Below are positions 1-7,680 of a stretch of 64,000 nucleotides of DNA, in pieces. The first letter of the stretch is position 1. Every line of letters starts with the position of its first letter. The translations under genes were made by a program, and so were the position numbers. The notes under the pieces are model-generated. The model ran no database searches and was not told the DNA's origin. It worked only from the letters and a program-made list of their open reading frames with translations. This stretch comes from Gracilimonas sp034520725 (GTDB lineage: Bacteria; Bacteroidota; Rhodothermia; Balneolales; Balneolaceae): assembly GCA_034520725.1 (NCBI GenBank), contig JAXHNH010000024.1:1-64000 (forward strand), read 5' to 3'.

Positions 1-48
1 TAAAGCTGAACCTATAAAACCTGCACCGCCTGTTACAATTATCTTCAT
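1..48 (-). CDS. NAD-dependent epimerase/dehydratase, N-terminal 16 residues (cut by window edge)
   Basis: The first 48 bases read on the minus strand as an ATG followed by KIIVTGGAGFIGSAL. This is the beta1-turn-alpha1 Rossmann segment (TGGAGFIGS, matching GxxGxxG) that opens short-chain NAD-dependent nucleotide-sugar epimerases/dehydratases of the RmlB/GalE type. The gene continues beyond the left edge, so substrate and length cannot be judged. It starts 7 nt downstream of the stop of the next epimerase (56-1132), in the same direction, which suggests one polysaccharide operon. Only the cofactor-binding motif supports the call. Confidence 0.75.
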   Translation of the reverse strand, partial: MKIIVTGGAGFIGSAL

Positions 49-55
49 TTGATTG

Positions 56-1132
56 CTAAAAATTAATTTGAATAGAATTTCTGTACCACTAATAAAAGCA
101 TCAATTCCCTCCTGAATCCTACAATTTGTAGTCTATAACCGACAGTTTTCCCACCAAAATCAGTAACATCGGCCTCGGTTCGTGGAACATCCCAGGCTGC
201 ATTTCCATAAAATTCTTTTGCTCCCTTGGCGGTCCTAGGCTTTTTTTCAATGGCAGATATATAATCCATCAGCTCTACCGGGGAAGAATTTCGAATATTG
301 TACACTTTATAGGGAGCGGTTTTACTGTAAGAAACATTCTGTCCCTTTTTGGTATCTGTGACCGGCTTGGGAATATCTTCTGATACTTTTTTTTATCCCT
401 TCCGTTATATCATCCACATAGGTAAAGTCATGGAACCATATTTCCGTGGTTAAATACGTTTATCGGCTCATCCTTTAAAATTGCATCTGTAAACAGAAAC
501 AGAGCCATGTCAGGACGCCCCAAGGGCCATATACCGTGGAAAATCGCAACCCTGTGGTTGGTACTCCATATAAATGACTGTACGTATGCGCCATCAACTC
601 ATTAGATTTTTTGGAAGCTGCATACAAGCTAATCGGATGATCAACGCTATCAGAAGTACTTAGCGGCATTTTGGTATTGTTTCCATACACGCTAGTAGAA
701 CTGCATATACTAAATGCTTAACTTCCTGATTACGACATCCCTCAAGAATGTTGATAAAGCCAACGATATTACTATCAATATAAGCATAGGGATTTTCAAT
801 GCTGTAACGTACCCCTGCCTGTGCCGCAAGGTTTATAACTTTATCGAATTGTTCTTTTTCAAAAAGTGTAAGCATTTCCTCACGATCTTCCAGGTTCATT
901 CTTATAAACCGGTAATCATCAACCGTTTCACTCTGAATCATTTGATGCCATTCCTTCGGATTGTTGGGAAATTCCGCAATCTGCCAGTCGGTCGTATTTC
1001 AGGTTTACATCGTAGTAGTCGTTTATGTTATCGAGTCCTAGTAACTGCGTATCCTTCATTTAGGAGTTTTTTCACTAGGTGGTAGCCGATGAATCCTGCT
1101 GCACCTGTTACTAAGATTTTTTCTTTGTTCAT
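56..1132 (-). pseudogene. UDP-glucuronate-epimerase-like SDR enzyme, broken by several frameshifts
   Basis: Starting at the ATG at 1132 (MNKEKILVTGAAGFIGYHLV) the reading passes through at least three frames. They hold the NAD-binding TGAAGFIGYH motif, a central segment with INLAAQAGVRYSIENP and NIVGFINILEGCR (about 660-941), and a segment with the catalytic YAASKKSNE (YxxxK) and GLRFSTVYGPWG (about 475-690). The last frame ends near the stop at 56-58. Total length (about 358 codons) and the order of motifs fit extended SDR UDP-glucuronate 4-epimerase relatives used for capsule/LPS sugars. All catalytic residues seen are conserved although the frame breaks repeatedly. That favours sequencing or assembly indels near a contig edge over true decay. 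Its upstream neighbour on the same strand is a nucleotide-sugar dehydrogenase (1258-2555), which would supply the uronate substrate. Confidence 0.75.
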
Positions 1133-1257
1133 ATTCTTAAAAGTTCTAAACTCATTGACACAACCCTCGGTAACTTCAATCCCTTTAACAAATAGTCGGG
1201 TGTCTTTGATTAATCTGAATTTCATCTCCGCCATGAAGGACGGAGCTATGGCATTTT

Positions 1258-2555
1258 TTACAGCCTCTTATCAACGTTTTCTTTAGCTAAGAAACTCTTC
1301 ACGTCAAAAACCACGCATTTATCTGATTTTTGAATTGGGAGGTTTCGGAATTTTTCGTGGGCTACGGCTGAGAATGATGGCAGAATAGTTTTCAAGATCC
1401 GGTAAATCACTGCCATTTACTAAATCGATGCCGTACTCTTCTTTCACTTCTTCAGGATCAGCCCAGGGATCGAATACATCTACTTCGGCATCATAGGTTT
1501 TTAATTCATGATAGATATCAATGGCACGGGTGTTTCGGATATTCGGGCAGTTTCTTTAAAGGTAATCCCCAGCATCAGAATTTTTGAAATCGATCACTTT
1601 CAGGTCTTTGCGCATCATGCATTTCACCACTTCGGTGGCCACATGCTTGCCCATGCTGTCGTTAATTCTTCTTCCTGCCAAAATGATCTCGGGATGGTAG
1701 CCCACTTCCTGTGCTTTTTGTGCCAGATAATAGGGATCAACGCCAATACAATGTCCGCCTACCAGTCCGGGACGGAAAGGCAAAAGTTCCAATTGTGTTC
1801 CGGCTGCTGTTAGTACATCCTCGTTGTATCAATTCCTAGCAGATTAAAGATCTTGGAGAGTCATCTGCACAAAGGCAATGTTAATATCACGCTGGGAATT
1901 TTCAATCACTTTGGCAGCTTCCGCAACTTTAATAGTCGGTGCTAAATGGGTTCCTGCTGCAATCACTTCTTTATACAGATCATCCACAAACTTGCCTGCT
2001 TCGGCGTAGAACCAGAAGTAACTTTTAAGATCTTAGTCACCGTATGTTCTTTATCGCCGGGATTGATCCGCTCGGGGCTGTAACCGGCATAAAAGTCTTC
2101 ATTGAATTTCAGTCCGGATACCTCTTCCAGTACCGGCACGATCTACTTTCGGTCACCCCGGGATATACGGTAGATTCATAAATAACCACATCCCCTTTCT
2201 TCAAATACTTTCCAATGTTTTCACTGGCTTTAAGAAGAGGAGCTAGAACCGGTCGGTTATGTTTATCAGTAGGAGTGGGAACGGTTACGATGAAGACATT
2301 GCAATCTTTAAGGTCATCGGAATTGTAGCTGACCTTTAGTCCTGTTGCTTTAGCTTTGAAATCAGGTACCAGCACGGAGCTCAGTTCTTTGTCGCTTACT
2401 TCCAGCGTGCGGTCATGTCCCCTGTTTAATTCATCTCCCCTTTTCTTGTTGATATCGAAACCGACGGTCGGGAAATTTCTTTGCAAATTCCGACCGCGAG
2501 GGGGGAGTCCAGCTGATCCCAAGCCGATGATGGTGATTTCCTGGTTTTAAGATTG
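1258..2555 (-). pseudogene. UDP-N-acetylhexosamine / UDP-glucose-type nucleotide-sugar dehydrogenase, frameshifted
   Basis: On the minus strand, fragments in different frames line up as one nucleotide-sugar 6-dehydrogenase. In order they are: an N-terminal ITIIGLG NAD motif near 2540; FPTVGFDIN and VFIVTVPTPTD followed by GDVVIYESTVYPGVTE (2109-2522); AGYSPERINPGDKEHTV near 2070; and RPGLVGGHCIGVDPYYLA, the catalytic-cysteine loop typical of the WbpA/TviB/WecC branch (1556-1792). The C-terminus reads through VVFDVKSFLAKENVD to a TAA at 1258-1260. At least four indels are needed. The N-terminal glycine motif region (GLGSAGLPPRG) also departs from the usual GLGYVGLPLA, as expected from several miscalled bases. 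These enzymes oxidise UDP-sugars to uronates for capsule, O-antigen or exopolysaccharide. Whether the gene is truly dead cannot be decided here. Confidence 0.75.
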
Positions 2556-2577
2556 AAAAGACTTTTTTTCTTCCCCA

Positions 2578-2646
2578 AGCTGTCAGCTTTCAAATTTCAG
2601 CTATCAGTTTTGAGTTACCGTTAGCTTTCAAGATTTAGCTGTCAGA
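2578..2646. repeat. Stuttering intergenic repeat (AGCTGTCAGCTTTCA-type words)
   Basis: The stretch repeats variants of AGCTGTCAG and GCTTTCA several times (AGCTGTCAGCTTTCA ... CAGCTATCAG ... GTTAGCTTTCAAGAT ... TAGCTGTCAG). The words are imperfect direct copies, and AGCTGtCAGCT is itself palindromic. It lies just upstream of the nucleotide-sugar dehydrogenase start. No reading frame uses it. It shares its architecture, not its sequence, with the repeats at 3910, 47434, 51784, 55208 and 56233. Confidence 0.6.
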
Positions 2647-2670
2647 TTTTTATCGTGATTGTGTTTTTAC

Positions 2671-3075
2671 TTACTCGTTGCGTAGCTCCAGCTGCGTATA
2701 ACCATTCCCGGGAAAGCACCGGCTTCCAATTTTGTTTTTATTTTGTACCACGCTGTAGTTAAGATATGAAATTAATTTAACAGTGTTGGTTGTATTTAAC
2801 TTGTGTAGATCCTTCATGTGTTCAGGATGATGGGCAATATCGAATATTGAACAATCAACATCGAATTTCGAAGTTTTTGTTGATCTTGGTAATCCTAAAA
2901 AATCCTTTAAATCCTCGTTCAAAAATAATTGTTTCGTTTGCTTCGATGCCTTAACTACAACCCAACTCTTTAGAGTCCTTCTCCTTGTGAAGGAGAAAGA
3001 CAGAGAGAGGTCATAGATCGAGCAACCAAGTTGAATTCACCACCGCACAAGCAAAGGACGCTTGCGCTAGGGTAA
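2671..3075. repeat. Dispersed repeat R1, copy A
   Basis: About 400 bp that recur with high similarity at 3076-3376 (without the first part) and 7067-7483. The modules in order are: an inverted repeat around GTAGCTCCAGCTGCGTA; a GC-rich palindrome ending CACCGGCTTCC; a stretch containing GTAGATCCTTCATGTGTTCAGG; an AT-rich palindrome of ATCGAATATTGAAC words; AATCCTTTAAATCCT; the hairpin TTCTCCTTGTGAAGGAGAA; and an inverted repeat ending GACGCTTGCGCTAGGG. The short open frames across it arise from the repeat and look non-coding. Confidence 0.8.
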
Positions 3076-3376
3076 ATATGAGTCAAATTTAACAGTATTG
3101 GTTGTATTTAGCTTGTGTAGATCCTTCATGTGTTCAGGATGACTGGGATGTATCAATATTGAACATTCAATATTGAATTTTGAAGTTTTTGTTAATCTTG
3201 GTAATCCTTAAAAAAATCCTTTAAATCCTGGTTCAAAAATTAATCTGTTTCCATTTGCTTCGATGCCTTAACTACAACCCAACTCTTTAAGGAGTCCTTT
3301 CTCCTTGTGAAGGAGAAAGACAGATAGAGGTCGTAGATTCGAGCAACCAAGCCTAATCCACACCAAGTTAAACATC
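3076..3376. repeat. Dispersed repeat R1, copy B (5'-truncated)
   Basis: This starts at AGTCAAATTTAACAGTATTGG and repeats the middle and right modules of copy A in the same order. It includes the AT-rich palindrome (here ATATTGAACATTCAATATTG) and the TTTCTCCTTGTGAAGGAGAAAG hairpin at about 3299. It runs directly into the 3' end of the winged-helix gene at 3377. Copies A and B together make an imperfect tandem. Confidence 0.8.
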
Positions 3377-3898
3377 TTACTCCGTGCCATAAATCAAGAG
3401 TTTTGGGTCCACAATCGTAAAATCTTCATCGGGTTGGTAAATCAATGTCCGGATCTTTTTATCGATCATTTCTTCTGCTTTATGTACGAGTTTTGTCAGA
3501 AAAACCGAATCAATATTTTCGCCAATTAATACAATGTCTAAGATAGTTGGCTCTAATCCACGCGCCAAATCTCCGGTCACATATACCCTTTCTACATTCC
3601 CTAGCTTTTCAATAATCTGTTCAATGATCTTATCAATCCCAAAGTGTTTGAAGGCGATATTTTGCAATTCATTGAACAGCGGAAAGCCGGTGTTCACTTT
3701 GTACATCTTTTTGTTCCCTTCCTTGTGGCCTTCAATCAGTCCGGCCTCTTCAAAACGGTTCAGCTCTATCCGCACGGAGTTGGTGCTTTCGCCGAACTCC
3801 TGTGCCAGTCCGCGCAGGTACGCACTGCTATCCGGATTCAGAAAGAAGCGGAGGATGAGCTTTAGCCTTGTTTTAGATTGAATGAGAGTATCTAGCAT
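3377..3898 (-). CDS. Winged-helix regulator with C-terminal nucleotidyltransferase-like domain
   Basis: 173 aa. Residues about 1-75 form an ArsR/MarR-like winged helix: LGSK-type first helix (TLIQSKTRLKLILRFFLNPDS), recognition region RGLAQEFGESTNSVRIELNRFEEAGLI, and a wing at EGNKKMYKVN. The rest (about 95-173) contains VERVYVTGDLARGLEPTILDIVLIGENID, which resembles the GSxARG...D.D pattern of minimal nucleotidyltransferase folds, but with GDLARG and one aspartate. Catalysis is therefore doubtful and the domain may only sense or bind. Proteins with this two-part layout often sit at the head of polysaccharide clusters in Bacteroidota (family knowledge). Here it lies upstream of and in the same direction as the sugar dehydrogenase/epimerase genes, separated by R1 repeats. 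A role as local regulator of that locus is inferred. Confidence 0.75.
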   Translation of the reverse strand: MLDTLIQSKTRLKLILRFFLNPDSSAYLRGLAQEFGESTNSVRIELNRFEEAGLIEGHKEGNKKMYKVNTGFPLFNELQNIAFKHFGIDKIIEQIIEKLGNVERVYVTGDLARGLEPTILDIVLIGENIDSVFLTKLVHKAEEMIDKKIRTLIYQPDEDFTIVDPKLLIYGTE

Positions 3899-3909
3899 GT
3901 GCCCTTGCG

Positions 3910-3989
3910 GGAATTAGAAATTCAAAATGAAAAATTTAAAATTTTGTGTTGCACACATTTTGAATTTTGAATTTTTCATTTGAATTCCA
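3910..3989. repeat. AT-rich stuttering palindrome
   Basis: An 80-bp stretch whose left arm (GGAATTagaAATTCAAAATG, then AAAAATTtaAAATTTTGTGT) is mirrored by a right arm containing ACACATTTTGAATTTTGAA, then TTTTTCATTTGAATTCC, around a 3-4 nt centre. Each arm is made of repeated variants of AATTCAAAATGAAAA. It begins about 12 nt upstream of the winged-helix start codon, so it would form a hairpin in that gene's leader. It has no T-run typical of a terminator. Confidence 0.7.
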
Positions 3990-4678
3990 CTTATCGAGTA
4001 AAATAGTTACTCAATGATAAGGAGTTTTTATTACACGAACAAGGGGAGAGTTTTGAGTTGGTTGGACGGAGGACCGATGACCGAAGACGGTGTGGTAGTC
4101 GATTCGGGCAACCGGGTTCAAATAAGAAAGACACTGTTGTTTTATTCCCATACCACACAGGCGAGACGCCTGCGCTAGTGCCGGAATACAGACAGCCAGC
4201 TACCAATAGGCAAGATCTTTCTCCGCTAGCCGGCGGTTCAGGATGACACCTTTTTTGGTTTGGGAGATCGCTTTAGTGAGATTGCTTCGTTGGTATGCCT
4301 CATAAACCTACATTAAGCTACAATCCGCCTCGCAAAGACCGGGTTTTAGGTGGTTGGGGAGTTGTATTAAAACATACTGCTAATCCCTTCTCAATCCTTA
4401 AAATCCCGGTTCAAAACGAGACACTAACCACAGCCTCTGCAGTTTTACCTTGCATCGAAGCACTCGGTGCAACGTCTTCTCCCCTGTGTAAGGGGAGAAA
4501 CAAAGAGGGGTAGCGGATACGGGCAACAAAGTAGTTTTTGGGTTTTGGACGGGGGACGGACGACCGGGGATGGGGCACCAACGGTCAAGCAAAACGGCCT
4601 TCCAGCACACCAGCGAGGCCGTTTAGGGCTCCGGTGGAATATCAAACATTCAACATTGAATGCAGAAGTTTTTTGCAG
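3990..4678. other. Non-coding stretch with degenerate repeat modules
   Basis: No credible gene is seen on either strand; the short open frames are mutually overlapping and compositionally odd. Recognisable pieces are: GGCGAGACGCCTGCGCTAG at about 4162 (the same palindromic module that ends R1); a TTCTCCCCTGTGTAAGGGGAGAA hairpin at about 4479; a GACGGGGGACGGACGACC word at about 4548; and an AT-rich AAACATTCAACATTGAATG palindrome at about 4645. It reads as an accumulation of extragenic repeats between the wHTH gene and the first TA module. Confidence 0.6.
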
Positions 4679-5105
4679 TTAATCATCGAGGCAAACTACA
4701 TTTATTTCTGAGATCTTTTTTAGTGCTTCATCATTGGTTATGAATGTATCAACATCATTTTCAATGCCGGTTGCAAGTTGTATAGCATCCGGTGTACGGA
4801 TTGAGTATTTAGCTCTTAATTTTGCTGCGGTTTCAGAGATTTCATGGGATACCATAAGCATAGTTAAATCCTTCAGCATTTAATAAAATGTCTCTGTACT
4901 GTTCAGCTAATTTTACATTGCCGGACCTGTAGGGCTGAACCAGTACTTCTAATAGCGTTATATTTGTTGTTATGGCTTGTACATTCCCTTTCTCAATTTC
5001 TTCAAATATAATCTGTACAATAGGTCCAAAATGAGGATGCCGTTCCATATAATAGATAAACGGAGCGGTGTCAATACATACTTTCTTATGAAGGATTTTC
5101 TCTAT
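4679..5105 (-). pseudogene. PIN-domain toxin (VapC-like), one frameshift and no standard start codon
   Basis: Two overlapping frames join into a PIN ribonuclease of about 140 aa. The first holds KVCIDTAPFIYYMERHP (first acidic residue) and NITLLEVLVQPYR (second). The second holds YSIRTPDAIQLATGI (third) and DTFITNDEAL (fourth). The frame changes near 4860, where LLNAEGFNYA should continue into MVSHEISETAAK. All four metal-binding acids are present, so one indel explains the break. Immediately after the antitoxin stop (TAG at 5108-5106) the in-frame codons are ATA GAG AAA ATC. An ATA sits where ATG is expected, so either the start is non-canonical or a base is wrong. The partner is the 77-80 aa gene just upstream (5106-5339). 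Confidence 0.75.
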
Positions 5106-5339
5106 CTAGTCCCAAGAGTTTCTTTCCTTTTGAATGTATTGCTCGGTTTCAACATCATTCCAAACTTCTGCCCCTAATCCATCGAGTTCTGTCACTTTAT
5201 GTAAGCCTGATGCTGAATGTAGCTGTTTTTTTATTTTGGCCGTTAATAATTCTACCAAACTTAGCTGTTGTTCGGGTTTCAGCTTGTCTATACCCTTTAC
5301 ATAATCTTCGTAAGTCAAAACGTTGTTTTTCGTACTCAT
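5106..5339 (-). CDS. Antitoxin of the PIN module
   Basis: 77 aa from the ATG at 5339; a GTG nine bases further upstream is possible. The N-terminal half (YVKGIDKLKPEQQLSLVELL) looks like a small helical DNA-binding/dimer segment. The C-terminal half (ELDGLGAEVWNDVETEQYIQKERNSWD) matches the conserved toxin-wrapping tail of antitoxins that precede PIN toxins of this type. Its stop codon directly abuts the toxin frame, and the DUF2281-like gene ends 12 nt upstream. It would bind and neutralise the PIN ribonuclease and autoregulate the operon. The family assignment rests on the tail motif and position only. Confidence 0.7.
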   Translation of the reverse strand: MSTKNNVLTYEDYVKGIDKLKPEQQLSLVELLTAKIKKQLHSASGLHKVTELDGLGAEVWNDVETEQYIQKERNSWD

Positions 5340-5351
5340 GGCTTTCACTGT

Positions 5352-5570
5352 TTAGTTCTGAATTTTACCATTTTTGTCACCCATATCTTTATATCTTTGA
5401 TACTCTTTGAAATCATCAAGGGGTTCCTCAAAGTCATCTGTCATTTCAATAAGTCTTTTTGCCAAACCTGCTTTTCTTTTTTGAGTAGCCTTTTCGTCCG
5501 TTACTTTTGTTTTCAGGAATTCGACAAAGTCATCGGCTTCTTTTTTTAACTCTTTCGGTAACTGCACCAA
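5352..5570 (-). CDS. DUF2281-like antitoxin
   Basis: 72 aa as written, from a TTG start (TTG-GTG-CAG). The motifs LPKELKKEADDFVEFLKTK, then RKAGLAKRLIEMTDDFEEPLDDFKEYQ, fit the DUF2281 antitoxin family (the AKG..MxDDFDEPLEDFKEY tail is characteristic). In the same frame upstream lie codons for DIDDLELYAKL before a stop. An ATG one base out of frame just beyond suggests that the native N-terminus is about 13 residues longer and that an indel hides it. DUF2281 proteins usually pair with a PIN toxin. Here the next gene is a second, different antitoxin and then one PIN toxin, so this is a three-gene module or the leftover of a second TA pair. Confidence 0.65.
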   Translation of the reverse strand: MVQLPKELKKEADDFVEFLKTKVTDEKATQKRKAGLAKRLIEMTDDFEEPLDDFKEYQRYKDMGDKNGKIQN

Positions 5571-6116
5571 CTTTGCATATAGTTCAAGATCATCTATATC
5601 GCATTATTAGTTTGTTCTGTTTTTTAATATACAAAATACAGACGAATGAGGAACATTGAACATTCAACACAGAACATTGAATGCAGAAGTTTTTTTGAGT
5701 GATCCGTGTAATCCTTTAATCCGATTAATCCGTGGTGCAGAATGATGGACACTCCAAAGCTTCGATGTTTTGGCTGCCTCCCAAATCACCAAAGAGTCCT
5801 TTTCCTTATGAAGGAGAAGACAGATGAGGTCGTTGATTGGGGCTGCTGGGTCTTTTCAGGTAACCTGCCTTTAATACTACTCCCCTTTCTTTTATACCGT
5901 CAAAAGAAATCAATGCTTCTTCACTGAGGCGTTGTTTAACTTCCCAAATCTCTTCAGGGAGATCCCGGATCGGCGACTCTGCTCCGCGACGTCTTGTCCG
6001 GGATGACTGCCTTTTATTGGTATGATTTCTTTCTTTACGCTTCATTGCGTTATCTTCTTAACGCATTTTTTTCTGAGGCCGAATGTTGGGATTTATGATT
6101 TATTATTTCTTCTTTT
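5571..6116. other. Non-coding, repeat-derived stretch
   Basis: No supported gene. Pieces recognised are: an AT-rich palindrome (ACATTGAACATTCAACACAG) at about 5650; a degenerate TTTTCCTTATGAAGGAGAAGACAG hairpin module at about 5798 (related to the R1 hairpin); a stretch of the R3 family (AAAGAAATCAATGCTTCTTCA near 5904 and TTCTTAACGCATTTTTTTCTG near 6053); and a GC-rich palindrome with CCCGGATCGGCGACT ... TTGTCCGGGATGAC at about 5965-6007. The 79-codon open frame across 5806-6045 follows these repeats and is not taken as a gene. Confidence 0.6.
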
Positions 6117-6569
6117 TTATTCCCTCGCGCGTTCAATTAGCATTTTCTCCAAATCATCGGATATATAAAAATTGGTTCGTTTAATACGATCTAATACATT
6201 TGAAAAAGAGGATATATAATTGCTTTGGGTTGCATCAATAAGTATTCCAAGCGTTCCTGTAACATCAAGTTCAAGATCAAATGCCAGTTTTCTTGCTTTT
6301 TGGTCATCCAGGATCACTAAACCTCCTATCTCGACCGCCAACGCAATTGCACTCGCTTCCCCTGGGTCCACCGTTATTTCAAGCAGCTTCTGATATTTCT
6401 GATCTTCCACGCTATGTACTTCAATCCATTCAGGTAATTCGGAACCAAATTCATTAGCTACTTCAGGGGTGATTATAATTTTCTTGTACAGTTTCTGGAG
6501 TACATCGAATTCATTAATTTTCTCAAGTAAAACCAGGCAACTGGTATCAGCTATGATATTTTTGGGCAT
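6117..6569 (-). CDS. DUF3368-family PIN toxin
   Basis: 150 aa. The N-terminus MPKNIIADTSCLVLL gives the first PIN aspartate (D8). ITPEVANEFG supplies the conserved Glu region, LDPGEASAIALA (here VDPGEASAIALA) the second acidic cluster, and GGLVILDDQKARKLAFDLELDVTGTLGIL the DUF3368 signature with the third Asp pair. DUF3368 proteins are PIN-fold ribonucleases encoded behind UPF0175 antitoxins. That arrangement is seen here, with a 23-bp overlap with the upstream antitoxin. The gene is intact and of normal length. Translational coupling through the overlap would keep toxin below antitoxin. Confidence 0.85.
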   Translation of the reverse strand: MPKNIIADTSCLVLLEKINEFDVLQKLYKKIIITPEVANEFGSELPEWIEVHSVEDQKYQKLLEITVDPGEASAIALAVEIGGLVILDDQKARKLAFDLELDVTGTLGILIDATQSNYISSFSNVLDRIKRTNFYISDDLEKMLIERARE

Positions 6570-6789
6570 TGTTTATATCGTTATCCAGTTCTTCAACAGG
6601 TTGATTAAAAACGGATATTTTATAGTTACCGAGTAGTTCCATAAACGTTCTTTTCGAGTACCCGGCTAAACTGGCGGCTTGTCCTAATGAAAGGCGGCCT
6701 TGCTCATATAACTTACCGGCTAAAAGCATCGCTGCTTCTTTACTATCCAAATCAAGGTTGTTCGGTATTTCAAGTGTTAATTTTTTCAT
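6547..6789 (-). CDS. UPF0175-family antitoxin
   Basis: 80 aa. LTLEIPNNLDL at the N-terminus, then AAMLLAGKLYEQGRLSLGQAASLAGYSKRTFMELLGNYKISVFN, is the UPF0175 core: an AHH/HTH-like DNA-binding segment with the S-L-GQAA-LAG--KR-F-ELL pattern. The C-terminal tail (PVEELDNDINNA) is the toxin-binding part. It is first in a two-gene unit with the DUF3368 PIN toxin, overlapping it by 23 bp. Direct autoregulation of the promoter upstream of 6789 is typical for such antitoxins (family knowledge). Confidence 0.85.
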   Translation of the reverse strand: MKKLTLEIPNNLDLDSKEAAMLLAGKLYEQGRLSLGQAASLAGYSKRTFMELLGNYKISVFNQPVEELDNDINNAQKYHS

Positions 6790-6892
6790 TGTCGCTATGA
6801 TTTTGTTGCCACTACTTCATAAAAGTACTTAACCCTTTTTCTAAATCAAAACCAGCCGTGTTGTTGATTGGTGTATTCTTTGGTGGCTATTT

Positions 6893-7056
6893 TGTTGAGG
6901 AGATTATCTAACTGGGACACGAATTTAGTTTTTAGTTGGTGCTGTCAGCTTATTTATTGTTTGTGACCGGAACGGGCATTGGCGCGATAGCGACATTTTG
7001 GTTGTATCCACCACCCCTGTCATCCTGAGCGTAGTGCATACGGAGTGAAGGATCTC
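6893..7056. repeat. Dispersed repeat R2, copy 1
   Basis: About 165 bp running from TGTTGAGGAGATTATCTAAC through GTGACCGGAACGGGCATTGG to TCATCCTGAGCGTAGTGCAT and GTGAAGGATCT. The same block recurs at 8893-9019 (5'-truncated) and 9320-9484. The terminal module (TCCTGAG ... GAAGGATC) is an extragenic palindromic type seen in many unrelated bacteria (recollection, not searched). On the minus strand the bases just to its left read SQLDNLLNKIATKEY..., possibly the C-terminal remnant of a lost gene. It is followed by R1 copy C. Confidence 0.75.
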
Positions 7057-7066
7057 TGAGCTATTG

Positions 7067-7483
7067 CTCGTTACGTAGCTCCAGCTGCGTAATGCATTCC
7101 CGGAAGCTCCGGCTTCCAGTTTTGTTTTATTATGTACCACGCTTTAGTTAAGATATGAGTCAAATTTAACAGTGTTGGTTGTATTTAGCTTGTGTAGATC
7201 CTTCATGTGTTCAGGATGACTGGGGAATATCGAATATTGAACATTCAACATCGAATTTCGAAGTTTTTGTTAATCTTGGTAATCCTAAAAAATCCTTTAA
7301 ATCCTGGTTCAAAATATTACTGTTTCCATTTGTTTCGATGCCTTAACTACAACCCAACTCTTTAAGGAGTCCTTTCTCCTTGTGAAGGAGAAAGACAGAT
7401 AGAGGTTGTAGATACGGGCAACCAAGCTTGAATTCACCACCGCACAAGCGAGACGCTTGCGCTAGGGCCGAATGCCCTGTAAG
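7067..7483. repeat. Dispersed repeat R1, copy C
   Basis: The most complete R1 copy. It contains: TTACGTAGCTCCAGCTGCGTAA, an inverted repeat; CCGGAAGCTCCGGCTTCC; GTAGATCCTTCATGTGTTCAGG; an AT-rich palindrome (ATCGAATATTGAACATTC...); TTTCTCCTTGTGAAGGAGAAAG at about 7374; and CAAGCGAGACGCTTGCGCTAGG at about 7446. It abuts the stop codon of the small antitoxin gene (7484), just as copy B abuts the winged-helix gene. Confidence 0.8.
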
Positions 7484-7678
7484 TCATTTTTCAACTGCTT
7501 TAGCAGCTTCCTTACTTATTTCCTTTACACTCTTATCGTTCCATAGGTCTTTTTGCCATTTCGTGTAATCAAATGGTTCACGGATTAAATTCTTGATGAA
7601 AATTTCGGCTTCCACATCACCCAGTTCTTTGAGTAAGGCTTCCATCCCTTTTTGTCGTATTTCGGCTTCTGTTCTCAT
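7484..7678 (-). CDS. Small antitoxin encoded downstream of a PIN toxin
   Basis: 64 aa. It contains GMEALLKELGDVEAEIFIKNLIREPFDYTKWQKDLW, a conserved segment of small antitoxins linked to PIN toxins (the LG-VEAE-FI--I-REPFDYTKW pattern). The C-terminal KEISKEAAKAVEK is helical and basic. Its start codon follows the PIN toxin stop by 2 nt, so the order is toxin first, then antitoxin, the reverse of the usual vapBC order. This is the most likely immunity partner of 7681-8115. No DNA-binding fold is obvious in so short a protein. Confidence 0.7.
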   Translation of the reverse strand: MRTEAEIRQKGMEALLKELGDVEAEIFIKNLIREPFDYTKWQKDLWNDKSVKEISKEAAKAVEK

Positions 7679-7680
7679 AT

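Noticed and set aside
1028..1234. N-terminal extension of the broken epimerase to 1234
   Set aside because: The extra 34 residues precede the Rossmann start MNKEKILVTGAAGFIG and are not family-like; start set at 1132. The 125 bp between the two genes are left unassigned.
5806..6045. 79-codon minus-strand frame (MKRKERNHTNKRQ...)
   Set aside because: Composed of a GC-rich palindrome and an R3 fragment; treated as repeat sequence.
2671..7483. CRISPR array
   Set aside because: R1/R2/R3 are large, irregularly spaced blocks with inner palindromes, not short regular repeats with unique spacers; no cas genes are present.
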